Shown: piece by piece, positions 1-6,625 of the stretch
How the letters are laid out: each line of letters starts with the position of its first letter
How positions within the stretch are numbered: position 1 is the stretch's first letter
Assembly (NCBI GenBank): GCA_900752345.1
Contig: CAADVA010000052.1
Location: 1 to 12,664, forward strand
DNA length: 12,664 bases
Reading direction: 5' to 3'
Source: an uncultured Collinsella sp.
GTDB lineage: Bacteria > Actinomycetota > Coriobacteriia > Coriobacteriales > Coriobacteriaceae
Position numbers and translations under genes: made by a program
Notes under the pieces: model-generated
What the model was told of the DNA's origin: nothing
The model's database searches: none
What the model saw: only the letters and a program-made list of their open reading frames with translations

Positions 1-696
1 GTCACCAGCCTGAGCGGCCTTCCACTGACGAACGTAGCCCTCGGGCTCAACGTTGGCGAGACCCGGGACAGAGCCGTCGGCGCCACCGAGGTAAGCGCCG
101 TCGACAACAACCTCGTGACCGGTGAGGATGCTCATCGGATGGCCGTTCTTTTCGTTCTCCTGAACGAGGTAGCGGAACGAGATGTCATCACCCGAGGAAT
201 CCTTGACGCCAGCAAGGACGCCCTCGGCGCCGAGCTTGGCAAGAAGCTTCCAGGGAAGCTTGGTGTGGACGCACACGGGGATGTCGTAGGCGAAGATGGG
301 CAGGTCGAGTTCCTCGTGAAGGATGCGGAAGTGCTCCTCGACCTCGGTCATGCCCTGCAGGGCATAGAACGGGCAGGTGGCGACGAGCGCATCGGCGCCC
401 AGCTCCTGAGCGACCTTGCCGTGCTCGATCATGCGCTCGGTCTCGGTGTCGATGATGCCGACCAGAACGGGAACGCGGTGGTCGACGATACGGACGGCCT
501 CTGCGACAATCTGGCGACGGCGCTCGTCGGTGGAGAAGACGACCTCGCCCGAGGAGCCCAGGAAGAACAGGCCATCGACGCCGGCATCGATCATGCGGTT
601 GATGCTGCGCTCAAAGGAGGCAACGTCGAGCTGGTGGTCTTCGGTATCGGGAACAACGACGGGAGGGATAACGCCGGTGAATTTCTGAGTTGCCAC
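1..696 (-). CDS. DapA/NanA-family Schiff-base lyase (C-terminus cut by window edge)
   Basis: Class I aldolase/lyase of the dihydrodipicolinate synthase / N-acetylneuraminate lyase (TIM barrel) family; these cytoplasmic enzymes make or break C-C bonds of pyruvate adducts. The 232 codons present show the family GxxGE motif as GSSGE (47-51), the catalytic tyrosine Y137 in FAYDIP, the Schiff-base lysine K165 in GVKDSSGD, and a GADGSVPG barrel segment near 205-212. Y137 and K165 have the same numbers as in E. coli NanA. Against a true NanA, the sialate-tail residues D191/E192/S208 of E. coli align here with E, V and G. I chose the GTG start at 696 because AAGGAG (703-708) lies six bases upstream and the protein then begins at the usual family position. 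It is the last gene seen in the transporter-esterase operon, 68 bases after the pseudo-esterase. About 60-70 C-terminal residues are missing at the edge. Family is secure; nanA is one option among keto-deoxy sugar acid aldolases. Confidence 0.92.
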   Translation of the reverse strand, partial: MATQKFTGVIPPVVVPDTEDHQLDVASFERSINRMIDAGVDGLFFLGSSGEVVFSTDERRRQIVAEAVRIVDHRVPVLVGIIDTETERMIEHGKVAQELGADALVATCPFYALQGMTEVEEHFRILHEELDLPIFAYDIPVCVHTKLPWKLLAKLGAEGVLAGVKDSSGDDISFRYLVQENEKNGHPMSILTGHEVVVDGAYLGGADGSVPGLANVEPEGYVRQWKAAQAGD

Positions 697-719
697 AAGA
701 ATCTCCTTAGTTGTCTGGC

Positions 720-738
720 GGGCAGCCCTATGCCGCCC
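720..738 (-). other. Intercistronic hairpin upstream of the lyase gene
   Basis: In the transcript GGGCGGC and GCUGCCC can pair as seven pairs (one G-U) around a five-base loop. No U-run follows, so it is not a classical terminator. It sits between the pseudo-esterase stop (765-767) and the lyase RBS (703-708). It may be an mRNA-processing or stability element, or chance in GC-rich DNA. Confidence 0.3.
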
Positions 739-764
739 ACTCTTGTTGGCGGTGTCCAGGCCGT

Positions 765-1616
765 CTAGGCCAAAGAACACGAATAGAACGTTTGGTTAAA
801 GAAGTCGACGACTTCGTTTTCGAACGCATTGATGCGCTCGTGAGCGTATTTGGCATAGATGATATGCCTCCGGTCACACTCAAGACCGTTGAATACGGCA
901 AACTGACCCTTGGGATCACTCACGGTATCCATGAGCGATGTGCCCATGAGCACCGAGCCACGAACCCGAGGCGACAGCGTCTCGAGACCGCTGGGAAGCG
1001 GATTGGCAAGCGCCGTGCAGGCAAGGCCCCGCTCGTCCAGAGCAGAAACCGCCAGCGCGACACCGCCGCCAAGGCCCTCGCCCCATGCAAAGATGCGGTC
1101 GGGATCCATGCCATCAAGATTGCGCGCAACCTTCGCCAACGCGCAGCCCCAACGGACACGCTCGACAAAAGCAGGCGAGGTAATCCCCTGCTGCAGATCG
1201 TTGGATCCAATAGTCTCATCGTCCAGCGCGAGGACGGCATACCCCATGGCGACAAATCTCGTCATGTGATGCCAGCCGCGCACGGGTCGGTCGATGTCGT
1301 GAAACATCAGGCATAGTGGCACAAGCTCGGATGCCCGGTCACGACCAACAGGCTCAATCAAACGGCCGTGCACGACATACCCGCCGAGCTCAAAGGAAAC
1401 CTCGGAGTAGCGCGCGCACGGATTTGCGAAATCAATCGCCGTAACGGTCAGCCCGCAAACCTCAAGGTCCGAAGCGGCTGTCTCCAACTCGGAAACATCC
1501 GCAGAAGCATCGCCGCGCCAATCCCGGAAATCAGAGAGCCTTGACGAAACCGTCCCAGCAATTCCCGCAAGCTCGGGGACAATCAGCTCATCGATATTGC
1601 TCTCGCACTTAGACAT
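765..1616 (-). CDS. AXE1/Cah-family esterase-like protein lacking the nucleophile serine (probable pseudo-esterase)
   Basis: An alpha/beta-hydrolase of 283 residues, clearly paralogous to the esterase encoded just upstream. Matching blocks are VLMGTSLMDTVSDPKGQFAVFN against VLFGTGTADIVCPPATQFAVYN, and LECDRRHIIYAKYAHERI against LTCEKRHEFFEGFGHEEI. The catalytic Asp (D230) and His (H259) are kept, but the nucleophile elbow reads GEGLGG where the paralog has GASQGG, so the Ser is Gly181 (codon GGC at 1074-1076). The oxyanion segment FHGYPG is also changed, to FHDIDR. Two internal loops, about 18 and 40 residues in the active paralog, are shortened. The frame is fully open, so this is not simple decay. 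The ATG overlaps the upstream gene's end by eight bases, with a strong SD (GGGAGGGGAGG, 1620-1630). Likely non-hydrolytic: a subunit or regulator of its paralog, a binding protein, or an enzyme with altered chemistry. Confidence 0.85.
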   Translation of the reverse strand: MSKCESNIDELIVPELAGIAGTVSSRLSDFRDWRGDASADVSELETAASDLEVCGLTVTAIDFANPCARYSEVSFELGGYVVHGRLIEPVGRDRASELVPLCLMFHDIDRPVRGWHHMTRFVAMGYAVLALDDETIGSNDLQQGITSPAFVERVRWGCALAKVARNLDGMDPDRIFAWGEGLGGGVALAVSALDERGLACTALANPLPSGLETLSPRVRGSVLMGTSLMDTVSDPKGQFAVFNGLECDRRHIIYAKYAHERINAFENEVVDFFNQTFYSCSLA

Positions 1617-2586
1617 GAGCCTCCCCTCCCTTGCAGAAAAACGGAATGATCAGATCGTCAAAATCCTGAATCTCCTCGTGACCGAAGCCTTCAAAGAACT
1701 CATGACGCTTTTCGCAGGTCAGGTTGTTGTAGACTGCAAACTGCGTCGCCGGAGGGCAGACGATATCGGCTGTGCCCGTGCCAAACAGCACGGGGCATTT
1801 GACCATGGGGGCAAAGTTCTTGGAATCGAAGTACGCCAGCTTGGCATAGGCTTCGTCGATACGAGTCGAGTCCTCGTCAAACCAGCGAGACCAATAGCGC
1901 AGGCCCTCGTAGGCGATGTCGTCGGCATCCAAATCCCAGACCAGGCGGAAATCCGACAGGAAGGGATAGAGGATGGCGGCGCGATTGATAAGCTCGCTGT
2001 TAAGCGCACAGGTCGCTATACCCAAACCGCCGCCCTGCGACGCGCCGTTCACAAACACACGGGCAAGATCGATGCCCTCGAGCTCGCGAACAATACGGCA
2101 CAGAATGCGAATATCTTGGTGCAAGCGGACATAGTAGAGGTTGGCCGGGTCACCGTCGATACCGGCGACGATATGGCCCGCGACCGTTGTGCCCTCAAAT
2201 CCGCCAATGTCCTCGGACGGACCTCCTTGACCAGGACAATCGAGAGCAATGAGCGCCATGCCCATGCCCGCAAACGATGCCTGCTCAAACCAGCTGCGAC
2301 TCGCACCTGGATATCCATGGAACTGAAGTACCAATGGCATGGGCTCGTCCGAGACAGGTTTAAGGTACTTGGCGTGCAGGCGAGCGCCACACATGCCGGT
2401 ATACCAGAGATCGAAAAGCTGGCAGGTCACGGCATCGGTGACCGATGCCGCCTCGATCGCATAGTCAAGCCCGACGGCGTCAGCCTCGGCCATGCGATCC
2501 TTCCAAAAGAGATCGAAATCTGATGGACGGGGCATGGCGCCTCGATATTCACCAAATTGCTGTTGTAGCTCCTGAGCACTTGGCAT
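1609..2586 (-). CDS. AXE1/Cah-family carbohydrate acetyl esterase
   Basis: Hydrolyses O-acetyl esters from sugars or related substrates (acetyl xylan esterase / cephalosporin C deacetylase family, CE7-like). Counting from the ATG at 2586 (325 residues), the nucleophile is S183 in NGASQGGG, the acid D274 in GTADIVCPP and the base H303 in EGFGHEE. The oxyanion loop is FHGYPG near residues 89-94. Length and triad spacing fit the family, whose Bacillus members have Ser, Asp and His near 181, 269 and 298. No signal peptide is visible, so it should be cytoplasmic and act after import. A longer frame from TTG at 2601 is possible, but AAAGG (2602-2606) touches that codon, leaving no RBS spacing, so the ATG is preferred. 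It lies between the importer genes and the pseudo-esterase, pointing to a role on the imported substrate. Pneumococcal EstA, of this family, is recalled as a sialate O-acetyl esterase; the substrate here is unknown. Confidence 0.9.
   Translation of the reverse strand: MPSAQELQQQFGEYRGAMPRPSDFDLFWKDRMAEADAVGLDYAIEAASVTDAVTCQLFDLWYTGMCGARLHAKYLKPVSDEPMPLVLQFHGYPGASRSWFEQASFAGMGMALIALDCPGQGGPSEDIGGFEGTTVAGHIVAGIDGDPANLYYVRLHQDIRILCRIVRELEGIDLARVFVNGASQGGGLGIATCALNSELINRAAILYPFLSDFRLVWDLDADDIAYEGLRYWSRWFDEDSTRIDEAYAKLAYFDSKNFAPMVKCPVLFGTGTADIVCPPATQFAVYNNLTCEKRHEFFEGFGHEEIQDFDDLIIPFFCKGGEAHV
1620..1630 (-). promoter_or_regulatory. Strong Shine-Dalgarno of the pseudo-esterase gene, inside the upstream esterase gene
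   Basis: The minus strand reads GGGAGGGGAGG ending three bases before the ATG at 1616; the GGGAGG part is eight bases away. It lies wholly within the last codons of the active esterase, whose stop (1609-1611) is beyond the new start. This supports translational coupling and a real, well-translated downstream product. Confidence 0.7.
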
Positions 2587-2622
2587 GGCTCGTGAACCCA
2601 ACCTTTCGAAATCGCAACGGAG

Positions 2623-2650
2623 GTGCGCCCGGCAAGGGAACCGGGCGCAC
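2623..2650 (-). other. Perfect 10-bp GC-rich hairpin between oppF-like and esterase genes
   Basis: Arms GTGCGCCCGG (2623-2632) and CCGGGCGCAC (2641-2650) are exact reverse complements around an eight-base loop. It occupies the centre of the short gap between the ATPase stop (2667-2669) and the esterase start. The transcript continues CUCCGUUGCGAUUU, which is not a clean U-run. It is more likely a partial terminator or 3'-end stabiliser that separates transporter and enzyme expression than a full stop. Confidence 0.65.
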
Positions 2651-2666
2651 GGGAGGGAAAGCGAGG

Positions 2667-3494
2667 CTACTCGCCGAGCTTGGGATGCAGCAGCGACGGC
2701 GCAGCGCCGAGCAGCATCTTGGTGTAGGGGTCCTGAGGGTGCTGGAAGACCTGCTTGGCCTCGCCCTGCTCGACGATCTTGCCGCCATTCATAACGATGA
2801 TGTCGTCAGAGATATAGCGGACCGTCTGGATGTCATGGCTAATGAACACCATGGCCAGGCCGAGCTCCTTCTTAAGGTCGGTCAGCAGGTTTAGAATCTG
2901 CGCGCGGACCGAAACGTCCAGAGCCGAGGTGGGCTCGTCGGCGATGATGGCATCGGGGTTCAGCGACAGGGCACGGGCAATTGCCACGCGCTGGCGCTGG
3001 CCGCCCGAAAGCTGGCCGGGAAGAACCTCGGCGGCGGAGCTGGGCAGGCCGGTGAGCTCCAAGAGCTCCTTGACGCGCTTCTCCTGCTCGGCCTCGGTAC
3101 CCAGGTTGTGGACGCGCATGGGGTCGAGCAGTTGCTCGCGAACGACCATGCGGGGATTGAGCGCCGTGGCCGGGTTCTGGAACACGACCGAGATGACGCG
3201 ACCCATGTGGCGACGGTCCTCGGCGGTACGTTTGGTAACGTCCTTGCCCTTAAAGTAGACCTTGCCGCTCGTGGGGGCCTGCAGGCCGCACATGACGTTA
3301 GCCGTGGTGGACTTTCCGCAACCAGACTCGCCGACGATGCCGATGGTCTGTCCGGGCATGAGCTTAATCGTTACACCCTGGACGGCGTGAACCAGGTTGG
3401 GGTGCAGAATCGAGCCGGTACGGGTCCTAAAGGTGACGTGGACGTCATCAAGGAAGATGATCGGCTCGACGCCGTTGACTGCGGTCTCGCTCAT
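2667..3494 (-). CDS. Opp/Dpp-type ABC transporter ATPase (OppF-like)
   Basis: Cytoplasmic nucleotide-binding subunit that powers import together with the ATPase half of the neighbouring fusion protein. In 275 residues it shows Walker A GESGCGKST (55-63), Q-loop Q106 in FQNP, signature LSGGQ (162-166), Walker B AIIADEP (182-188), D-loop SALD and H-loop H220 in ISHD. The tail DPYTKMLLGAAPSLLH is the start of the oligopeptide-family C-terminal domain. The protein stops about ten residues later, so it lacks the longer cysteine-bearing extension often seen in OppD/OppF/DppD/DppF. Its ATG directly abuts the TAG of the fusion gene, and its SD (GGAGGTGA, 3500-3507) lies in that gene's last codons, so the two are translationally coupled. 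ATPase role is certain; substrate cannot be read from an ATPase. Confidence 0.95.
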   Translation of the reverse strand: MSETAVNGVEPIIFLDDVHVTFRTRTGSILHPNLVHAVQGVTIKLMPGQTIGIVGESGCGKSTTANVMCGLQAPTSGKVYFKGKDVTKRTAEDRRHMGRVISVVFQNPATALNPRMVVREQLLDPMRVHNLGTEAEQEKRVKELLELTGLPSSAAEVLPGQLSGGQRQRVAIARALSLNPDAIIADEPTSALDVSVRAQILNLLTDLKKELGLAMVFISHDIQTVRYISDDIIVMNGGKIVEQGEAKQVFQHPQDPYTKMLLGAAPSLLHPKLGE

Positions 3495-5510
3495 CTACAT
3501 CACCTCCGCGTGAGGGGTCAAACCATTTGCCTTGAGCACCTCGTCGGGGAGCTCGGAATAGAAGTGCTCGGTGCCGGGCACGCGCTTGAAGACCGGACGG
3601 GTGTCCAGGCCAATGCGCGGATGACTCGAGCGGGGTGCGAAGCGATCGCCCTTGGGGAAATCGCGCGGGCTCGGAACGGCGCCGGGCACCTGGTGCAGGC
3701 GGCCCGAACCGCTCTCGATGGACAGGACGGAACCCAGAAGACCGCGAGTGTACTCGTGGATCGGGTTGGTGAGCAGCTCCTTGGTGGGCGCCTGCTCGAT
3801 AACCTGGCCGGCGTACATAACCGTGATGTTATGGGCGACCTCGGCGACCAGTGCCAGGTCGTGCGAAACGAAGATCATGGCAAAGCCGAGCTTGGCCTGA
3901 AGGTCGTTAAGCAGCTTGATGACCTGCTTCTGGACGGTAACGTCCAGAGCGGTCGTGGGCTCGTCGCAGATGACCAGCTTGGGGTCGCGGGTAAGGGCCA
4001 TAGCGATCAGAACGCGCTGACGCTGACCACCGGAAAGCTCATGCGGATAGCTCTCGAGCGTACGCTTGGGGTCGAGGCCCACGAGCTCCAGGAGCTCCTC
4101 GGCGCTACGGGTGCCGCCGCGCTTGGTGAGCTGCTTCATCTGGGCGGAAATGAGCATGGAGGGGTTGAGCGAGGACAGGGCGTCCTGATAGACCATGGCG
4201 ATATCGGTACCGCGCAGGCCGAACCACTCCTTCTTGCTCATCTTGAGCAGATCGCGGCCCTCCCAGAGAACCTCACCAGAAAGGTGCTCGTCATCGTCGG
4301 TCAGGCCCATGATGGCCAGCGTGGTGATGGACTTACCGCAGCCGGACTCGCCTACCAGGCCCATGGTCTGGCCGGGACGGACGTCAAAGTTGACGTGGTC
4401 GACGACGTTGATGTCACCGTGGTGCTCAAACTGAATGCAGAAGTCACGGACCGAGAGAATCGGCTCGACAGACTCGTCGGGCACATGGCGGTCGTTACGC
4501 TTGAGCTCGACATCGCGCAGGGCGCCAAGGCGAGCGGAGAGGGACTGAGCCTGCTCCTTGTAGGCACGAACGGGGTCGGAGACCAGCAGATCGGCCTCGC
4601 GACGCTTGGAGGAATCGGTCGGATCCAGGGCGGCGGAGGGAGCGGCAGCCATAGCGTCGGTAATGCCCTCGGAGAGGATGTTGAGCGCCAGGCAGGTGAT
4701 CATAATGGCCAGGCCCGGGAACAGTGCCTGCCACCAACGGCCAGCGAGCACGCCGCCGCGGGCGTCGGCGAGGATGTTGCCCCAGGTAGCGGTGGGCTCC
4801 TGGATGCCGGCGCCGATGAAGGTCAGCGAGGCCTCGAAGATGATGGCGTCTGCGACCAGGGTAACGGTGAAGACCATGATCGGAGCGATGCAGTTGCGCA
4901 GAACATGCTTGATCAGAATCCACGGAGCCTTGGCGCCGGACACGATGACCGCGCGGACATAGTCCTCACCGTACTCGGACACGATGTTGGCGCGCACGAT
5001 ACGGGCGATCTGCGGAGTGTACATAAAGCCGATGGCGAAAATAATCGACGGCACGGAATTGCCCAGGATGGAGACGAAAACGGCTGCGAGGGCGATACCC
5101 GGGATGGACATGATGATGTCCAGGATACGCATGATCGCCTCAGAGATAGACTTGCGCGAAACCGCTGCAAGAGCGCCGACAACGGAACCACAGACCAAAG
5201 CCATGGCGGTAGCACCAAAGCCGATAATCAGCGAGTAACGACCACCGTAGAGCATACGCGACAGAATGTCGCGGCCCTTATCGTCGGTACCGAAGATAAA
5301 TCCGTTGCCGGGAGCCTGGCGAGCCGTAAAGATCTCGACCGGGCTATAGGGGGCAAGAAGGGGCGCCAAAATCGCAGTCAGGGCGACCAGCACCAGCACG
5401 ACGGCGGCAATCTTAGAAGACAGCGTCATCTTCTTCCAGCCACCGAGCTTGAGCCCCTTGGAGGCAGCCTTCTCGAGCTGCTCGGTTTGCTTCTCTCGAA
5501 TCTTTACCAT
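3495..5510 (-). CDS. Single-chain permease-ATPase fusion of an Opp/Dpp-type ABC importer (OppC-OppD fusion)
   Basis: A 671-residue protein joining two subunits that are usually separate. Residues about 30-290 are a DppC/OppC-type permease: a first helix at 32-53, the typical FGTDDKGRDILSRMLYGGR segment (73-91), further hydrophobic helices, and the EAA coupling loop EYGEDYVRAVIVSGAK (179-194). A polar, charged linker (about 291-345) follows. Residues about 350-671 are an OppD/DppD-type ATPase: Walker A GESGCGKS (387-394), Q-loop YQD (441-443), LSGGQ (492-496), Walker B LVICDEP (512-518), H550 in VSHD. The C-terminal extension keeps the RF-PR-and-GTEHFYSELP layout of the family, but the cysteines normally there are D, S or other residues. 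No frameshift is needed: permease and ATPase share one frame throughout. The gene starts three bases after the OppB stop. Recalled relatives with a fused subunit include sialate importers of the Sat/Sia type. Confidence 0.93.
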   Translation of the reverse strand: MVKIREKQTEQLEKAASKGLKLGGWKKMTLSSKIAAVVLVLVALTAILAPLLAPYSPVEIFTARQAPGNGFIFGTDDKGRDILSRMLYGGRYSLIIGFGATAMALVCGSVVGALAAVSRKSISEAIMRILDIIMSIPGIALAAVFVSILGNSVPSIIFAIGFMYTPQIARIVRANIVSEYGEDYVRAVIVSGAKAPWILIKHVLRNCIAPIMVFTVTLVADAIIFEASLTFIGAGIQEPTATWGNILADARGGVLAGRWWQALFPGLAIMITCLALNILSEGITDAMAAAPSAALDPTDSSKRREADLLVSDPVRAYKEQAQSLSARLGALRDVELKRNDRHVPDESVEPILSVRDFCIQFEHHGDINVVDHVNFDVRPGQTMGLVGESGCGKSITTLAIMGLTDDDEHLSGEVLWEGRDLLKMSKKEWFGLRGTDIAMVYQDALSSLNPSMLISAQMKQLTKRGGTRSAEELLELVGLDPKRTLESYPHELSGGQRQRVLIAMALTRDPKLVICDEPTTALDVTVQKQVIKLLNDLQAKLGFAMIFVSHDLALVAEVAHNITVMYAGQVIEQAPTKELLTNPIHEYTRGLLGSVLSIESGSGRLHQVPGAVPSPRDFPKGDRFAPRSSHPRIGLDTRPVFKRVPGTEHFYSELPDEVLKANGLTPHAEVM
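3500..3507 (-). promoter_or_regulatory. Strong RBS of the OppF-like ATPase gene
   Basis: GGAGGTGA on the minus strand, five bases before the ATG at 3494. It overlaps the final sense codons of the fusion gene, whose stop codon touches the new start codon. It fixes the start choice. Confidence 0.8.
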
Positions 5511-5513
5511 AAT

Positions 5514-6470
5514 CTACACCGTCCTGATGCGCGGGTTGATGAGCAGGTAGAGCATGTCAACCACGATGTTGATGATGATGAAGGCAAGAGCAACGACGAT
5601 GACGACGCCCTGAACCAGGTTCGCCTCGTTGCCCTGAACGCCCTGCAGAATCGCAGTACCCATGCCGGGGAGGTTGAAGATGACCTCGATGACGACGGCG
5701 CCGCCCATGAGGTAGCCGATCTTAAGACCGAGGGTGGTGACCGGGGTGATCAGCGCGTTGCGCAAAACGTTGATGCCGACGACGACCTTCTCGGGAACGC
5801 CGGCGCCGCGGGCCATACGGACATAGTCCTTATCGAGCTCCTCGACCATGGCCGTACGCACGATACGAGTCATCTGGCCCGTCAGCGGGAATGCCAGAGC
5901 GATAGCGGGCATGATCATACGTCCCAGATAGCCAGCCGGGTTGGTGGTGAAGTGAGGCAGAGCACCGGACGCCGGGAGCACCTTAAGGTAGGAAGAGAAC
6001 AGCAGGATCAACAGAACGGCAAGCCAGAACGACGGGGTTGCCAAGCCGGCGATGGAGAAGACGCGGATCACTTGGTCCGGCCATTTATCGCGATACAGTG
6101 CCGCGATGACGCCGAGCAAAAACGAGACGACCGCGCCGATGGCTAGACCGATGAAGGTCAGCTGCATCGTGACGGGCAGGGCCGTGGAGATGCGCTTGGC
6201 AACAGAGTTGCGAGCAGCACCATAGGTGCCCATGTCACCATGGATCAGATCGCCCATGTAGCGCACGTAGCGCACGGGCCAGGGGTCGTCCAGACCATAC
6301 TTCTCATGGTACTCGGCAACCGCCTCGGGCGAGGCACCGTCACCCAACGCCGTATAGGCGGGGTCGGTCTTGGAGAACGACATAAGGAAGAACACCAGGA
6401 CGGTGACGCCCAATGCCATGATCGGCAGCGCCACGAGACGCCTTCCAATCAAACGTAGAAAGTTGTTCAC
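5514..6470 (-). CDS. Opp/Dpp-type ABC importer permease (OppB/DppB-like)
   Basis: Integral membrane subunit that pairs with the permease half of the fusion protein to form the translocation path. From the GTG at 6470 it has 318 residues. It shows the N-terminal RRLVALPIMALGVTVLVFFL helix, the YGLDDPWPVRYVRYM segment and GDMGTYG that mark OppB/DppB, about six membrane spans, and the EAA loop EELDKDYVRMARGAGV. It ends with a LLINPRIR-type tail. I chose the GTG because AAGGGGAGAG lies just upstream with six-base spacing. The alternative TTG at 6503 would add eleven residues that include the SD itself, so it is rejected. It is 155 bases downstream of the binding-protein gene, across a hairpin-rich gap, and three bases upstream of the fusion gene. 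Confidence 0.94.
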   Translation of the reverse strand: MNNFLRLIGRRLVALPIMALGVTVLVFFLMSFSKTDPAYTALGDGASPEAVAEYHEKYGLDDPWPVRYVRYMGDLIHGDMGTYGAARNSVAKRISTALPVTMQLTFIGLAIGAVVSFLLGVIAALYRDKWPDQVIRVFSIAGLATPSFWLAVLLILLFSSYLKVLPASGALPHFTTNPAGYLGRMIMPAIALAFPLTGQMTRIVRTAMVEELDKDYVRMARGAGVPEKVVVGINVLRNALITPVTTLGLKIGYLMGGAVVIEVIFNLPGMGTAILQGVQGNEANLVQGVVIVVALAFIIINIVVDMLYLLINPRIRTV

Positions 6471-6510
6471 GTTCTCTCCCCTTTCTTTTGTCGGTAGGAC
6501 CAACTGGTAT

Positions 6511-6528
6511 ATGAGTATGGATACTCAT
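6511..6528 (-). other. AT-rich perfect palindrome in the oppA-oppB gap
   Basis: Arms ATGAGTAT and ATACTCAT are exact complements around two bases (18 bp in all). It lies between a larger hairpin and the oppB RBS. As RNA it would form a small hairpin; as DNA it has the size of a dimeric regulator site. Either reading is possible. Confidence 0.5.
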
Positions 6529-6531
6529 TAC

Positions 6532-6565
6532 AAGACCCGAGCGACATCGAGGCCGCCCGGGTCTT
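6532..6565 (-). terminator. Hairpin downstream of the binding-protein gene (leaky terminator / 3' stabiliser)
   Basis: Arms AAGACCCG (6532-6539) and CGGGTCTT (6558-6565) are perfect, and the stem continues after one mismatch with three more pairs. In the transcript it is followed by UUGUAAUGAG, a poor U-run, so termination would be partial. Placed between a solute-binding protein gene and its permease gene, such a hairpin commonly lets the binding protein be made in excess. That role is inferred here. Confidence 0.5.
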
Positions 6566-6611
6566 TGTTTCAACTATGAGGACGTTGCCTTACGACCGAC
6601 GCCCCACATAT

Positions 6612-6625
6612 GACTCAAGCGAGTC
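6612..6625 (-). other. Small hairpin directly after the binding-protein stop codon
   Basis: GACTC and GAGTC are exact complements around a four-base loop, starting at the base next to the TAA (6626-6628). Only five pairs, so weak alone, but it is the first of three inverted repeats in this 155-base gap. Confidence 0.35.

Noticed and set aside
115..2523. Plus-strand open frames opposite the lyase and esterase genes
   Set aside because: No RBS or domain support; the minus-strand proteins carry catalytic motifs and paralogous alignments.
2587..2601. TTG start adding five residues to the esterase
   Set aside because: The only SD-like sequence directly touches this TTG, leaving no spacing; the ATG at 2586 gives the usual family numbering.
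3495..5510. Permease-ATPase fusion as a sequencing error joining two genes
   Set aside because: The linker is in frame with ordinary codon use and no internal RBS/start is needed; relatives with fused subunits are known.
3108..6146. Plus-strand open frame of 1012 codons opposite the transporter genes
   Set aside because: It is antisense to three proteins with full ABC-transporter motifs. Its translation is rich in Asp, His, Gly and Arg with no recognisable domain, as expected for a frame mirrored from G/C-rich codons.
6471..6503. TTG start adding eleven residues to the OppB-like permease
   Set aside because: The strong SD lies inside this extension and is well placed for the GTG at 6470.
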